A stretch of 64,000 nucleotides of DNA, taken from assembly GCA_021396245.1 (NCBI GenBank), contig WNYE01000016.1, forward strand, positions 407,162 to 471,161, written 5' to 3'. Of this stretch, positions 12,463 through 22,501 are shown one piece after another. Every line of letters begins with the position of its first letter. Position 1 is the stretch's first letter. Under the pieces are notes generated by a model that worked only from the letters and a program-made list of their open reading frames with translations, was not told the origin of the DNA and did not search any database. Origin of the DNA: Sporothrix humicola. Lineage: Eukaryota > Ascomycota > Sordariomycetes > Ophiostomatales > Ophiostomataceae. The translations under genes were made by a program, and so were the position numbers.

Positions 12463-12925
12463 GGTGGGAAACCCTCGAAGGCGTGGCCCTCGAGGCAGTA
12501 ATAATGAGAAATGTAAATAAACAGTCAAAAACAAGATGCAGGATAAGACATGACGGTGGTGATGATAGGATTCGAGATGGATGATAAATGGTTGGTTGAG
12601 AGGAGAATAAGCGTGTAGCATTGTTTTGGAATGAAAGGGAGGTCTGGCGTTGACAATCTGGCCAGGAGCTTTGATCGCTCCTTCCTATGTTGTCGAGCAA
12701 GGCAAAATCAAAATCAAATTGGGCAAGTTCAAATGAAGAAGGTGCGAATATGAATTAGTATACGACGTAAATGTTAGGAAGTAGCGACCGAGGCCGCACT
12801 AAAAATAGGGGTAATCTAAATATCAACAGAGAATCAATCATCACCGGATGAGATTCAACAAAACATGACAATATGTACAGAACTTTTCCTCCACCGTCAA
12901 CTTGAACAAATCCAACCCGCCAGCC
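12463..12925. other. Intergenic, promoter of the disordered protein gene and 3' end of the sugar transporter
   Basis: 463 bases: the leader of the upstream minus-strand gene plus the 3' end of the transporter, with AT-rich sequence at 12700-12850. No further gene is seen. Confidence 0.6.
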
Positions 12926-14562
12926 CTACAACTTCTCGACATCGACATTTGCGTGCTTGTCGTCGTGCTCGGCGTGCGCAATGGGCTTGGGCTCGTCAGA
13001 GGCATCGGCCTCGCCAATGGACGCAAGCTTGTCCTGCTTTTCTTGGGGCGGGCCGTCGAACAGGTAGGTGAGCTCCTCGAGCGAGGGACCGGAGGTCTCG
13101 ACGAACAAGAAATAGACAATGATGAAGATGAGGAAGACCCAGACGTCGTAATAAATAAAAAACTTCCAGCCGATGTTGTCGAGGCCGATGGGGTTGACGT
13201 AGTTGCTGAAGAGGGAGGTGAACTGGATGACCAAGAGACTGAGGGCCCAGGTCTTGGCGCGCATCTCGTAGGTGGTGACCTCGAGCATGTAAGTGATGCT
13301 GACGTTTGTCCAGGCGAACGTGTAAAAGAACTGGAAGAGAAAGATGCAGGCGAGCACGATGCGGCCGCCGGCCAGCGAGCCTTTGTCGAGATACTGCTGG
13401 GCGGCAATGGTCCACGCAATAAAAACGACGGCGGCGCCGCCGGAGCCCACCAAGAAAAAGGTGCGGCGCCTGAAGCGGTCGACAATAAACGTGACGGTGA
13501 TGCAGACAATGTACTGCCAGACCGTGACCATGCCGTTGACGAGCGTAATGTCGGCCTCGGACGTAATGCCGGTCTGCTTGAGGATCTCCGTCAAGTACGA
13601 GGAGATAAGCGAGTTACCAGACGTTTGGCCAAAGACGGCGGCGGCGATGCAAATGGCCAGGCGGTGGATGTTGCCGCGCGACTGGAAGAACTCGCGCCAC
13701 GTCAGGTTGTTCTCGCGCTCGACGGCGAGAGCCTGCTCGATCTCGGCCATCTCGGCGGCCACGACGGGCGAGTCCGGATCGTCCTCGCCGTGGTACTTGA
13801 CGAGGATGGCGCGGGCCTTGGCCGTCTTGCCGTGGGCCACCAGCCAGCGCGGCGACTCGGGGCAGAACCAGATCAGGATAAATTGGTAGGCCGAGGGGAT
13901 GACCTGGATCAGCGTGGGCAGCTTCCAGGCCCACGAGCCGTTGATCTTGGCGCAGCCGTACGTGCCCCAGGCGCCAATGACATAGCCCAGCACGATGGAC
14001 GTGTTGTAGAACGTCGTGATGCGGACACGCTCCTTGGGGTGGCTCAGCTCTGTGACAAGGACAGGGGCGCCCATCTGGATAATGGACGAGCCGACACCCA
14101 GCACGATCTTGCCGCCAATGTACATGTTGAGGGACGTGGCGAACAGCTCGACGAGCGCGCCGGCAATGATAATGACAGAGCCGAGGGCGGTGGGAAAGCG
14201 GCGGCCGAACACGTCGCCCATCCAGCCAAGGAACAGAATGGGCGCGATGCCGCCGATGGAGTTGGCGGCGCCAAAGAGGCCGAGACGGGCGCCGGTCGGG
14301 TTGCCAAACTCATCCTGCCACTGAGTAAGGACCTGCATGCCGTTTGTCATGGACTAGACGTGACGTTAGCTGTGTTAATCCTATAGAGAATGGGACGACG
14401 GCGACTTACTCCATCGATACCGAGAGAGGCAGTGGCGAGGAGCGACGACGTGAGCACAAAGTACAGCAGGATGCCATTCTTGCGGCGCCAGAAGGGTGGG
14501 ATGGTAGCGAGGTCATAGGGATTCGAGAGGCCCTCGGAGGCGTGGGCGGTAGAGGGGGCCAT
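12926..14562 (-). CDS. MFS sugar transporter (lactose/cellodextrin permease-like)
   Basis: Plasma-membrane sugar:H+ symporter of the fungal sugar porter family, 526 aa in two exons: 14562-14410 and 14353-12926, with a 56-nt intron (GTAAGT...TAG). The junction gives LGIDG-SMTNGMQVL, matching the GYDGS-like motif that ends helix 1. Further family signatures are GDVFGRR in loop 2-3, PESPRWL after helix 6, and VETSGPSLEE after helix 12. About twelve hydrophobic segments are visible, with a long central loop. It diverges from a GH1 beta-glucosidase across a promoter dense in one motif. Together these suggest uptake of a beta-linked disaccharide such as cellobiose, by analogy with the LAC12/LAC4 pair. 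The substrate is inferred from context only. Confidence 0.9.
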
Positions 14563-15019
14563 GTCGGTGTATGTGAATAAACACAAAGATAGAGGAAGAA
14601 ACAAAACGAGAAGGAGAGTAAATAAAAGAGGAAGGACAAGACAGCCTCAGCCCGGGATACTCAACAGATCACGATGAGATGCTGGGAGTGAACGATCGAC
14701 ATAACTTGGCAGAGGAGTCGGGCCTCGTTGTTATATATGTAGAAGCTGAAAATCGGAGTAAGTCGAGTTCGAGTACGCGTGTTGCGGAGAGGAGGTGCAG
14801 CCGTCGCATGACTTCCGCATTCAGGGCAGACGGAAACGAAAATGACAAGGGAAAATTAAAAGAAAAGAAAAACTCTAGACTTTTGCAAGTCTTCGTCTCC
14901 TGCACGCCTGACCCTTGCAACGTCTCGATGCTGGGGTATTACGGGGAAAATATGGAGGTGTCGTTCCCCATACTACACCCGCATACTGAGAAACACATGG
15001 AGCATGGGACCTGTCAGAA

Positions 15020-15037
15020 GTCAAAATGTTCGTGGAG
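15020..15037. repeat. 18-bp inverted repeat, left copy (partner at 20064-20081)
   Basis: The 18 bases beginning GTCAAAATG at 15020-15037 recur exactly, in inverted orientation, at 20064-20081. The pair brackets the GH1 and Zn2Cys6 genes. The match does not extend clearly beyond the 18 bases. Confidence 0.6.
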
Positions 15038-15207
15038 CACATAGAGCACGCGTGGCCAGCCATGCCACGGGGTAATTGTGGCAAGGCCTTGAATGGACTT
15101 TTTACCATCTTTTTTCTTGGTTTTCTTCTTTTTCTGTTTCCTTTTCGGTAGTTTCCCCGTCAGGGTCCACCTTGGCCTGGATCGTGCCTGCCGATTTTGA
15201 CGATTTC

Positions 15208-15238
15208 GATTTCCCCGATACCATCTGTCGGGGAAATC
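15208..15238. promoter_or_regulatory. Palindromic operator-like site
   Basis: Perfect inverted repeat: GATTTCCCCGA at 15208-15218 and TCGGGGAAATC at 15228-15238, separated by 9 bases. The arms contain two of the six CGGGGAAA boxes. Spaced, inverted half-sites are what a dimeric Zn2Cys6 factor binds, and such a factor is encoded 2 kb away. The link to that factor is inference. Confidence 0.55.
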
Positions 15239-15569
15239 TCCACTTTTATGACGACAGTTTCCCCGACACTGACACGGCAGGAAGGACCCGCCCCGGCGGA
15301 CGGCCCGCACTTACTGCAGACCCTGAGAGTCTGAGTTTCCCCGACGCATATCGGTATCGGCGTGCGCGTGAGGCGCGTTCTTTCTTTCTTATTCCTTATC
15401 GGTGCTCTTTGTGCTCGTCAGCTCGGGGTAGAAAGTCTGCGGCCGCATTTATTTACTCGAATTTACTTAAACGCAAAATGCCAACATCTGCTTCCTCGTC
15501 TCTTTATTAATTCAAACCGTTCATTTCACTTCACTCTCGCCATTTCGCATTCCACACACTCACGTCAAT

Positions 15570-17105
15570 ATGGGCTCAATCGACATCACACAGACGCTGG
15601 CGGCGCTGCCGGACGATTTTGACTGGGGCTTTGCGACGGCGTCGTACCAGATCGAGGGCGGCGTGGCCGAGGACGGCCGCGGCCCGTGCATCTGGGACAC
15701 GTTCTGCCACCTGGAGCCGTCGCGCACAAAGGGCGCCAACGCCGACGTGGCGTGCGACCACTACCACCGCTACGAAGAGGATTTTGATTTACTGTCGAAA
15801 TACGGCGCGAAGAGCTACCGCTTCTCACTATCGTGGTCGCGGCTGATCCCCGTCGGCGGCCGCCACGATGCTATTAATGAGGCAGGCATTGCGTTCTACA
15901 ACCGCCTGATTGACGCGCTGCTCGCACGAAACATTGTGCCGTGGGTAACACTGCACCACTGGGACCTGCCGCAAGGGCTGCACGACCGGTACGGCGGGTG
16001 GCTGGACGTGGAGGAGTCGCAGTTGGACTTTGAGCACTATGCCAGACTCTGTTATCAAAGATTTGGCGACCGGATCAAGCACTGGATCACGATCAACGAG
16101 CCGTGGATCATCAGCGTGTTTGGGTACGCGACAGGCATCAACGCGCCCGGGCGCAGCAGCACGAACCCCGACTGTGGAGGTGTGGGCGACAGCACGCGGG
16201 AGCAGTGGACCGTCGGCAAGGCCCTGATTATGAGCCACGCGCGGGCAGTTGTGGTGTACAACAAGGAGTTTAGAGACAAACAAAACGGCGTGATTGGCAT
16301 CTCGCTCAACGGCGACTACTACGAGCCGTGGGACGCCAGCGAGCCGCGCGACAGTGAAGCGGCCGAGCGGCGCATGCAGTTCCACATTGGCTGGTTTGCG
16401 AATCCGATCTTGTAAGTCGCGCAGGCGTAGCAGGTAGATTATTTTGAGCGCCCTACTGACCATCACAGCTTGAAAAAGGACTACCCCGAGTGCATGCGGC
16501 AGCAGCTGGGCGACCGCCTACCCGCCTTTTCCGCCGAGGACATGGCCATCTTGCGCGAAGCAGAGACCGACTTTTACGGCATGAACTACTACACGAGCCA
16601 GTTCGCGCGCCACATCCCGGGCCCCGTCGACGAAAACGACTTCAAGGGCATGGTCGACGAGATTCAAGAAAATAAAGAGGGCCGCCAAGTCGGCAGCAAG
16701 AGCGGCCTGGCGTGGCTGCGGTCGTGCCCGGACCTGTTCCGCAAGCACCTGACGCGTGTCTATCGGCTGTATGGGAAGCCCATCTACATTACCGAAAACG
16801 GCTGCCCGTGCCCCGGCGAGGCGACGATGACGCGCGAGGAGTCGGTGCAGGACACATACCGGCAACAGTACTTTGCGGACCACCTGGATGCCATTTGTCT
16901 TTCCATCGAAGAAGACGGCGCCGACATTCGCGGCTACCTGGCGTGGTCGCTGATGGACAACCTGGAGTGGTCCGACGGCTATGGGCCGCGGTTTGGCGTG
17001 ACGTTCACCGACTACGAGACGCTGGAGCGGACGCCGAAGCAGTCGGCGCTGCTGTTGGGGGGCATGATTGAGTCGAGGAAGAAGGCAAAGTCTGCGAAGC
17101 AGTAA
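15570..17105 (+). CDS. Intracellular beta-glucosidase, glycoside hydrolase family 1
   Basis: Hydrolyses beta-linked disaccharides and glucosides with retention. There are two exons, 15570-16411 and 16469-17105, with a 57-nt intron (GTAAGT, CTGAC, CAG), giving 492 aa, normal for fungal GH1. The junction restores ANPIF-LKKDYP. The N-terminal GH1 signature is DFDWGFATASYQIEGG. The acid/base Glu177 lies in ITINEPW and the nucleophile Glu390 in IYITENG. There is no signal peptide, so it acts inside the cell on imported sugar. It sits head-to-head with an MFS sugar transporter and is followed, tail-to-tail, by a Zn2Cys6 regulator. The promoter box CGGGGAAA is repeated upstream and is probably involved in its induction. 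Confidence 0.95.
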
Positions 17106-17198
17106 ACAGACAGATGCAAAACTTGTACGATAATAGACGCTAGATTGAGCTGATGTTATACAAAAATATACATATATACATTAGACGTCATTACATGA

Positions 17199-19403
17199 CT
17201 AGACCACCATTTGGCTTGAACTCTTCGTGCGCAGTGCATCCGACGCTTTCGAGTCGAGGCGCGACAAAATGTTGAGCAGGATGGAAAAGTCGGCACGCGC
17301 GCGGCGGGCCAGCGGAGATGGGCTGTCTGTGTTTCGAGAAGAGTCCTCTTGCTCGTGGCGGTGGATGATCGCCAGCAGACTGCCGCCGAGCAGGCGCAGC
17401 TTTTCGACGAGCGGCTCGCCGTTGACCTGGAGAGCCCAGAAGGGGGCGTCATTGAGCAACCTCAGCGTGTCCCGCACAATCTCAGTGGTGCGCAGGTCAG
17501 CCGGCTCAATCTCGTAGCCGTCGTCGCCAAAGCAGGCGAGCTGCCTCAGATTCTGGAGAATGACGACGCGCAGGCAGTAGAACGACACGTGCAGGTTGAC
17601 GCACTGGCTGACAAAGGCTTTACTCTGAGTCTGTGTCTGGCCAGACGTAAAGCCTTCCGGTTGGAGGTAGCGCGGGAGCTGGTCAAGCTCGGTCATGAAG
17701 CCAATGTACAGGCTGTGAAAGTAGTTGCGTTGTTCGACCAACGACGAGGGTGTTGGTGTTGGCGTTGGTATCGATGTCGGGGTGGATATTGGTGAAGACT
17801 GTTGTTGCTTGCCCTCCTTTTCTTCCTTTTCCTTTTGGACACGTATTTCCAGCAAGAGTTGCGAGGCGACCTGCCACAGTTCCAAGTTGGCATTGAAGCC
17901 GATGATACAATCGTCACCGTCACCACCACCGCCGCCATCGTTGCCGCCTCCCCCCATGCCTGTCGGATACGGCAGGGTAATGTGCGAGTCAAACGAAAAG
18001 CGGTGGATCGTAATGGGCCGCCCGTTCAGAATGGCCGCGCTCTTGTCGCCCATGTACACAATCCAAAACGCCCTTCTTCTCATTTCGGCCTCCAGCGGTG
18101 GCAGCCACGCCAGCAGCCGCACGTCGTGCAGCCCCATGGCCTGGATCAGGCGCGTGGCCTCGCCGAAAATGTGCCACGAGTACTTGGGGCGCCCCGTGGC
18201 GTGCAGGCAGTTGGAGTGGAAGTAGCGGATGACAATCGAGTTGGCATTGGGCGCGTCGAGGTCGGTCTCGAGGTATGACGAGGCGCTCAGACAGTTGCGG
18301 GATGCTTCCAGAAAGACGTCGGCCACGGCGGCACCTTCTGGAAAGACGGACGCTGGCAGAAAGAAGGCGGCCTCGGCACAGACGGCCGTAACCAGAGCGA
18401 AAGCCTCGTCCGGGTGGAGGTGCATCGTCTCGTCCGAGTTTTCGTCAGGGCGTACTTCATCTCCCTCGAGAAAAGCCAGGGCTTTATGGAGAGTCGGCTT
18501 GTGGACGAGCGGTGTCAGGGCGTACAGGTATTCAAAGAAGAGGAGGATGCATCGTGTGGCAATGTCCCTGGCTGACACCGAAGATACTGACGGTGATGTC
18601 CCAGGGTTGGCGTTGTACCGCGCCATGAGCGTCTGCGAGAGGTCCCGCCATCGTTGTTGGGTGTGAGCTGTACGGATGAGGACTGGTGATAATGGTGCCG
18701 GTGGTGCTGTAGGCTGTGATGGATGTGTTGGCGCCGGCAAGGAGGCAGTCTGAGTCTGAGTCTGAGCCGATGCATATCCAGACTCGACCGCTGATGGTTC
18801 CCAGCCAATGGTTGACGACAAAAGGTCTGTGAGGCTGGTGGGATTTGTAATGTTTGTGATATTCGTGAGGCTGGTGATGGTGAGATCAGGTCCTAGTTCT
18901 CCGCCATTATTTTGATTTTGAATTTGCGGTTGGATCTGTGGTTGAACCTGGGTTTGATTCTGATTTTGACTTTGACTTTGGTTCAAGCCATCGCCATCAA
19001 GAAACATGAGGTTGTCTGCTGCAGCCACTGTCGTGATTGGCGATGTGGTTACCGTTACCGGCAACGTGCTCGTCGGCGGCGAGGCTGACGGACGATCACC
19101 CCGATGCCGATCCGGGGAACCACCGTGGTTCTGATTTTGGTTATGACCATGGGTATGCACCCTCACATGGCTGTGGGGTGCTTTGGGCCCTCGCTTGGCC
19201 AAGGGCAGGTGGAACGTACACGACTGCCCGCCCACGCGGCAGTTTGTGCATCGTGCGTCCGTCGCCGTTTCGGTGAAATCGCATCTGGATTTTCGCCGTC
19301 GGCAACGGTCACACGCCCTGCCTTTGCCTTGAGATATCGGGGAGACAGACAAAGGTAAAGGCAAAGGTGAGGGTGAGGGTGACACCCTGTGACGATTCAG
19401 CAT
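17199..19403 (-). CDS. Zn2Cys6 transcription factor with fungal_trans domain
   Basis: Nuclear DNA-binding regulator, about 734 aa. The binuclear cluster is Cys31-x2-Cys34-x6-Cys41-x10-Cys52-x2-Cys55-x6-Cys62, followed by the basic linker KRGPKA often seen in sugar-use regulators. A Gln/Asn-rich linker (about 120-175) follows. The middle homology region (fungal_trans) runs from about residue 280 (ILLFFEYLYALTPLVHKPTL) past ATRLIQAMGLHD and RRRAFWIVYMGDKSAAILNGRP. The start is uncertain. The first 25 residues come from a CT-rich repeat (SPSPSPLPLPL) that could instead be part of an unrecognised intron. It lies 94 bases tail-to-tail from the GH1 gene, and one CGGGGAAA box lies upstream of its own start. 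A role in controlling the transporter and glucosidase is inferred from this context. Confidence 0.87.
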   Translation of the reverse strand: MLNRHRVSPSPSPLPLPLSVSPISQGKGRACDRCRRRKSRCDFTETATDARCTNCRVGGQSCTFHLPLAKRGPKAPHSHVRVHTHGHNQNQNHGGSPDRHRGDRPSASPPTSTLPVTVTTSPITTVAAADNLMFLDGDGLNQSQSQNQNQTQVQPQIQPQIQNQNNGGELGPDLTITSLTNITNITNPTSLTDLLSSTIGWEPSAVESGYASAQTQTQTASLPAPTHPSQPTAPPAPLSPVLIRTAHTQQRWRDLSQTLMARYNANPGTSPSVSSVSARDIATRCILLFFEYLYALTPLVHKPTLHKALAFLEGDEVRPDENSDETMHLHPDEAFALVTAVCAEAAFFLPASVFPEGAAVADVFLEASRNCLSASSYLETDLDAPNANSIVIRYFHSNCLHATGRPKYSWHIFGEATRLIQAMGLHDVRLLAWLPPLEAEMRRRAFWIVYMGDKSAAILNGRPITIHRFSFDSHITLPYPTGMGGGGNDGGGGGDGDDCIIGFNANLELWQVASQLLLEIRVQKEKEEKEGKQQQSSPISTPTSIPTPTPTPSSLVEQRNYFHSLYIGFMTELDQLPRYLQPEGFTSGQTQTQSKAFVSQCVNLHVSFYCLRVVILQNLRQLACFGDDGYEIEPADLRTTEIVRDTLRLLNDAPFWALQVNGEPLVEKLRLLGGSLLAIIHRHEQEDSSRNTDSPSPLARRARADFSILLNILSRLDSKASDALRTKSSSQMVV

Positions 19404-21585
19404 TTCGCATTTCTCCTAGAGGCGGAGGATGCGGAGGTGTCGTGCTGGTCAGACGGAGGAACTTTTGTTGTGTACTCGGTAAGATAAGATGAAGACCCGA
19501 AATGTTTATCGTCTGTTCAAAGAGGTGTACTTGAGAAATCAAGCTGATCTAGAACCCTTCCCCATGGAGGTTTGACAGCCGTTTTGCCGTCCGGGGACTG
19601 TACGACGTAGCGGATATCGGTGGGTTGTAGCGGGTTTTCTGGGTTCTGGCCTGGTTCGCCTCGTCCCCGCAGAACATACCTGCCGGTTGTCGTTCGCTTG
19701 TCGAAAGTGTTCGTCGGGGAAACTGTGGAGTTTCGCCTAGCGCTGTTCTTTGTCGATTTCTCCTTCGTTTTGTGACAAAACGTGTTTAACGTTCGCCGCC
19801 TTGTTTCCTTGATTTTCTTGATTTTTGCAACTACTTTTTCACCTGCACTTGAACTTGAAAAAGCCTTGCGGACGCCATCACAAGTTTCGCCAGAAAAGCT
19901 TAAAGAAATCATGTGGTTTGGTGTTGTACGCCGACCAGAGCCACCCCCTCGGCCATTGTGGACTTCCTTCGTCCCCGGTTTGTCTTTTATTATTCTTCTT
20001 TTTCCTCCTTCCACTTTTTTTCTTCCTCTCTTCCTCGCTTGTGAATGGCATCCGATATATGGCCTCCACGAACATTTTGACAATCCGTTCGTCTCTTTGT
20101 ATGGCTCACTTGAGCCACTAAACAAGGCGATGGCAAGAAGACAAGGAACCGGCATCGACGATGCCCCGACGACGATGAAGAACGATGAGGAAACAACCAG
20201 GACCAGGACGGGGACCATGGCACAACGGCCGCCATGACTGTTGTCGTCCATGTCCTGTCTGAGCCTCAACTCTCGGCTTCCGGCTTCCGGCTTTTGACTT
20301 TTGATCTCTTCAACTCGAGCGCACCGGCCGCATCGTATCAATGTCAAGCAAGTTGGTGTCTGTCATCTGAAATGGTGACTTCCCATTTTACAACCGGCCC
20401 AACGACGGGGACGAAGACGACAACAATTCCCATACCTCGGCGAGAACAGAGTCTTGGCGAACTCAAAACACACAAGGTAAAGACTGAGACCACGTCAAAG
20501 GCAAGAGCAATAACCAGCGACATGTGTGGATTATGGGTGAGTTCTGGTCGTGAGAATGCCGTGAGTTTGGTGCAACGTATTCACAGTGCATTATGTAATC
20601 AATAAAGGCCACTGAAAGCAACCCGCTTAGGAGCTTCAAAGCGCCAGAGCGGACCATGTGTTCCTCCACTTTCGATATTGGCGACAGGGATCACAAATCA
20701 CCTGCCGCCTGTAGCGGCTATGTGACACAGCAATTGCGCAACGTGCGCAGAAGAGAGGATAAGACGAAGAAAGCACGGAAGAGGACGAGAAATGAAGAAA
20801 CAGAAGTCTTCTTTCTGTCTTTGTAGATGTAAACTGTAATACTGCTCGCAATATCGGAGTTGGCGATAGTAGGAACCTCCATTCTGCCATTTGCAGTCGG
20901 CTGATCCGTTATCTGCGATGAGCACTTTGCTCTGCATGTCATCAATATCGAGAATGGGGAATGCGAGAATCGGCCATCGTTCTCTTTAGTAGAAAGACTC
21001 ACACGCCTGTCTCTTTGAGGACCTTTGATTCGTAAAGGCTCTACTTTTCCAAGTCCTAGGCGACCGCTGGTTGGCCAGCCGAATCGTCCCACCAATCAGA
21101 GGCCGCCGTGCCCTCTCCCATGACGCCAACCACCTCCGTTTTCCCTGCCTTGCCTCTCTTGCCTCGCCTCGCTCTTGCCTTGTGCTGTGGCCCCCTCCTT
21201 CGGTCTTTCCCTCCTTCTATCATTTTAGCAGTGTTTAGCGCAGTCCACAGCGGTTCTCGCCATTGACACCGCCTAGTTCGTCCCTCGATCAAACTCCGAG
21301 CCTGCTGCCCTCCTCAACAAATTCGCTCTCGTCGTCATCATCTTTCTGTCATCACTGCGTTTGCTCACTGTCTCTGTCTTTTCTTTCACCTTCTCAACAA
21401 CAAGCGATCCGTTTGTTTTCTACGACGACTTTTATTCTCAATCCGGCCGTTGCTTTCTGTTCTCTGTCACTCCCGCCCTTTCTGCCATCGATCGTTATCA
21501 GTCGCTCGTTCGCTATCTCCCGACTTTCGGTCATCCTCTCCTCTCTTTCTCCCATCTCTCCCAACACATCACCACACTTCTCAAG
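19404..21585. other. Intergenic between the Zn2Cys6 gene and the NPC2 gene
   Basis: About 2.2 kb holding the divergent promoters of the two genes. A TCGGGGAAA box at 19714-19722 matches the boxes of the transporter/glucosidase promoter. A pyrimidine-rich run lies at 19985-20035 and a CT-rich leader at 21280-21580 before the NPC2 start. ORFs of 150-276 codons at 19782-20237 (+) and 19517-20347 (-) are not convincing. Confidence 0.5.
20064..20081. repeat. 18-bp inverted repeat, right copy
   Basis: Exact reverse complement of 15020-15037. The distance between copies is about 5.0 kb. Confidence 0.6.
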
Positions 21586-22165
21586 ATGCGGTCCACCTCG
21601 CTCCTCTTCGCCCTGCTGTCCACGGCCTCGGCCGCCAGCCTCAACTTCTTCGGCGGCGACAACGCCGGCACCCGCGACGACCTCAAGGTCCCGGGCAAGT
21701 CGCCCCTCGAGTTCTGCCCGTCCGACCACTCGAGCGATATTTTGACGATCAAGAGCGTCGACCTGTCCCCCAATCCTCCTCAGGCGTAGGTGCTCCTCCA
21801 TTTTATTCATTCTGTATGTCCATCGCTAACAGTGTAGCGGCACCGAACTCGTCATCAACGCCGTGGCCTCGGTCAGCAAGACCATTGCCGAGGGCGCCTA
21901 CGTCAACCTGCAGGTCAAGTACGGCCTCATCCGTTTGATTAGTACCACCGCCGACCTCTGCGAGCAGATCGAGAACGTCGAGCTCGAGTGCCCCATCGAG
22001 AAGGGTCTGATTTCCATCACAAAGTCTGTCGACCTGCCCCGCGAGATCCCGCCCGGCAAGTACACCGTCCTGGCCGACGTCTACACCGTCGACGACGAGC
22101 CCATTACCTGCCTGACGGCCACGGTCACGTTTGCCCGCGATGGTTCTGTGAGCGCCGAGCTATAG
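21586..22165 (+). CDS. NPC2/ML-domain phosphatidylglycerol/phosphatidylinositol transfer protein
   Basis: Secreted or vacuolar-lumen lipid-binding protein of the NPC2 (ML) family, which moves sterols and phospholipids. It is 175 aa in two exons, 21586-21785 and 21838-22165, with a 52-nt intron. The N-terminus is a clear signal peptide (MRSTSLLFALLSTASAA). The ML pattern is present: LEFCPSD, a beta-rich core, TADLCEQIENVELECPIEKG, PREIPPGKYTV and EPITCLTATVTF, with cysteines placed for the usual disulphides. The length equals the family norm, so the TAG at 22163-22165 is a natural end. However, coding-like sequence goes on in the same frame just behind it (see next entry). Confidence 0.93.
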
Positions 22166-22183
22166 AAAATCTTCGGCTCCGCC

Positions 22184-22501
22184 ATGCAACTGAGCGAGGC
22201 CGTGCAAACGATGATGGACAAATACCCCGCCAACTACCAGCTCAAGTTTTCCATGGAGCCGCCGACTTATTCGTGCAGCGAGGGCACCGTCCTCGACCGC
22301 ATCCACCGCTACCGCTGGATCTCGGAGCAAAGGGTCATTGTCGGCCTGACCTTTTTGCTGGTCTGCTCCTATATGGCTCATTACTCTAGGATGCCGCCCG
22401 TCCTTCTCGCCGCTCAATCGGTGGTATTTATTGTGCTCTGGTCCGCTTGCATGTTTGTCCAGGAGATCTTTTACCCCTGCTTTCTAGTTTGGTCGTCGTA
22501 G
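22184..22501 (+). CDS. Small predicted membrane protein ORF directly behind NPC2
   Basis: No family recognised. It is a 105-codon ORF starting 18 bases after the NPC2 stop, in the same frame as NPC2. In its first 60 codons roughly five in six end in G or C, like real genes in this window and unlike the flanking spacer. The N-terminal half is soluble (MQLSEAVQTMMDKYPAN), and the C-terminal half has two hydrophobic segments (VIVGLTFLLVCSYMA and VLLAAQSVVFIVLWSACMFV). It has no promoter space of its own. It may be a second cistron, an alternative C-terminus reached by UAG readthrough or splicing, or a decayed exon. The last part is less GC-biased, so the true end is uncertain. Confidence 0.4.
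   Translation: MQLSEAVQTMMDKYPANYQLKFSMEPPTYSCSEGTVLDRIHRYRWISEQRVIVGLTFLLVCSYMAHYSRMPPVLLAAQSVVFIVLWSACMFVQEIFYPCFLVWSS

Larger units (their letters stand above)
14563..15569. promoter_or_regulatory. Shared divergent promoter with six CGGGGAAA boxes
   Basis: One kilobase between the divergent starts of the sugar transporter and the GH1 gene. CGGGGAAA, or its complement TTTCCCCG, occurs at 14942-14949, 15152-15159, 15210-15217, 15229-15236, 15258-15265 and 15336-15343: six copies in about 400 bases. An 8-mer is expected by chance only about once per 32 kb counting both strands. Four of the six read TTTCCCCGA or its complement in full. The motif overlaps GGGG cores like those of Mig1/CreA or stress factors, but the flanking CG and AAA are more constant than those sites require. 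The protein that binds it is unknown. Confidence 0.65.

Noticed and set aside
12902..14386. 494-codon plus-strand ORF antisense to the sugar transporter
   Set aside because: Complement of the transporter reading frame; Asp/Gly/Val/Leu-rich and motif-free.
19782..20237. Plus-strand ORF with a signal-peptide-like start
   Set aside because: The hydrophobic start comes from a T-rich run; the rest has no pattern or coding bias.
19517..20347. 276-codon minus-strand ORF upstream of the Zn2Cys6 gene
   Set aside because: No coding bias, low-complexity Lys/Arg/Ser content, and it overlaps likely promoter sequence.
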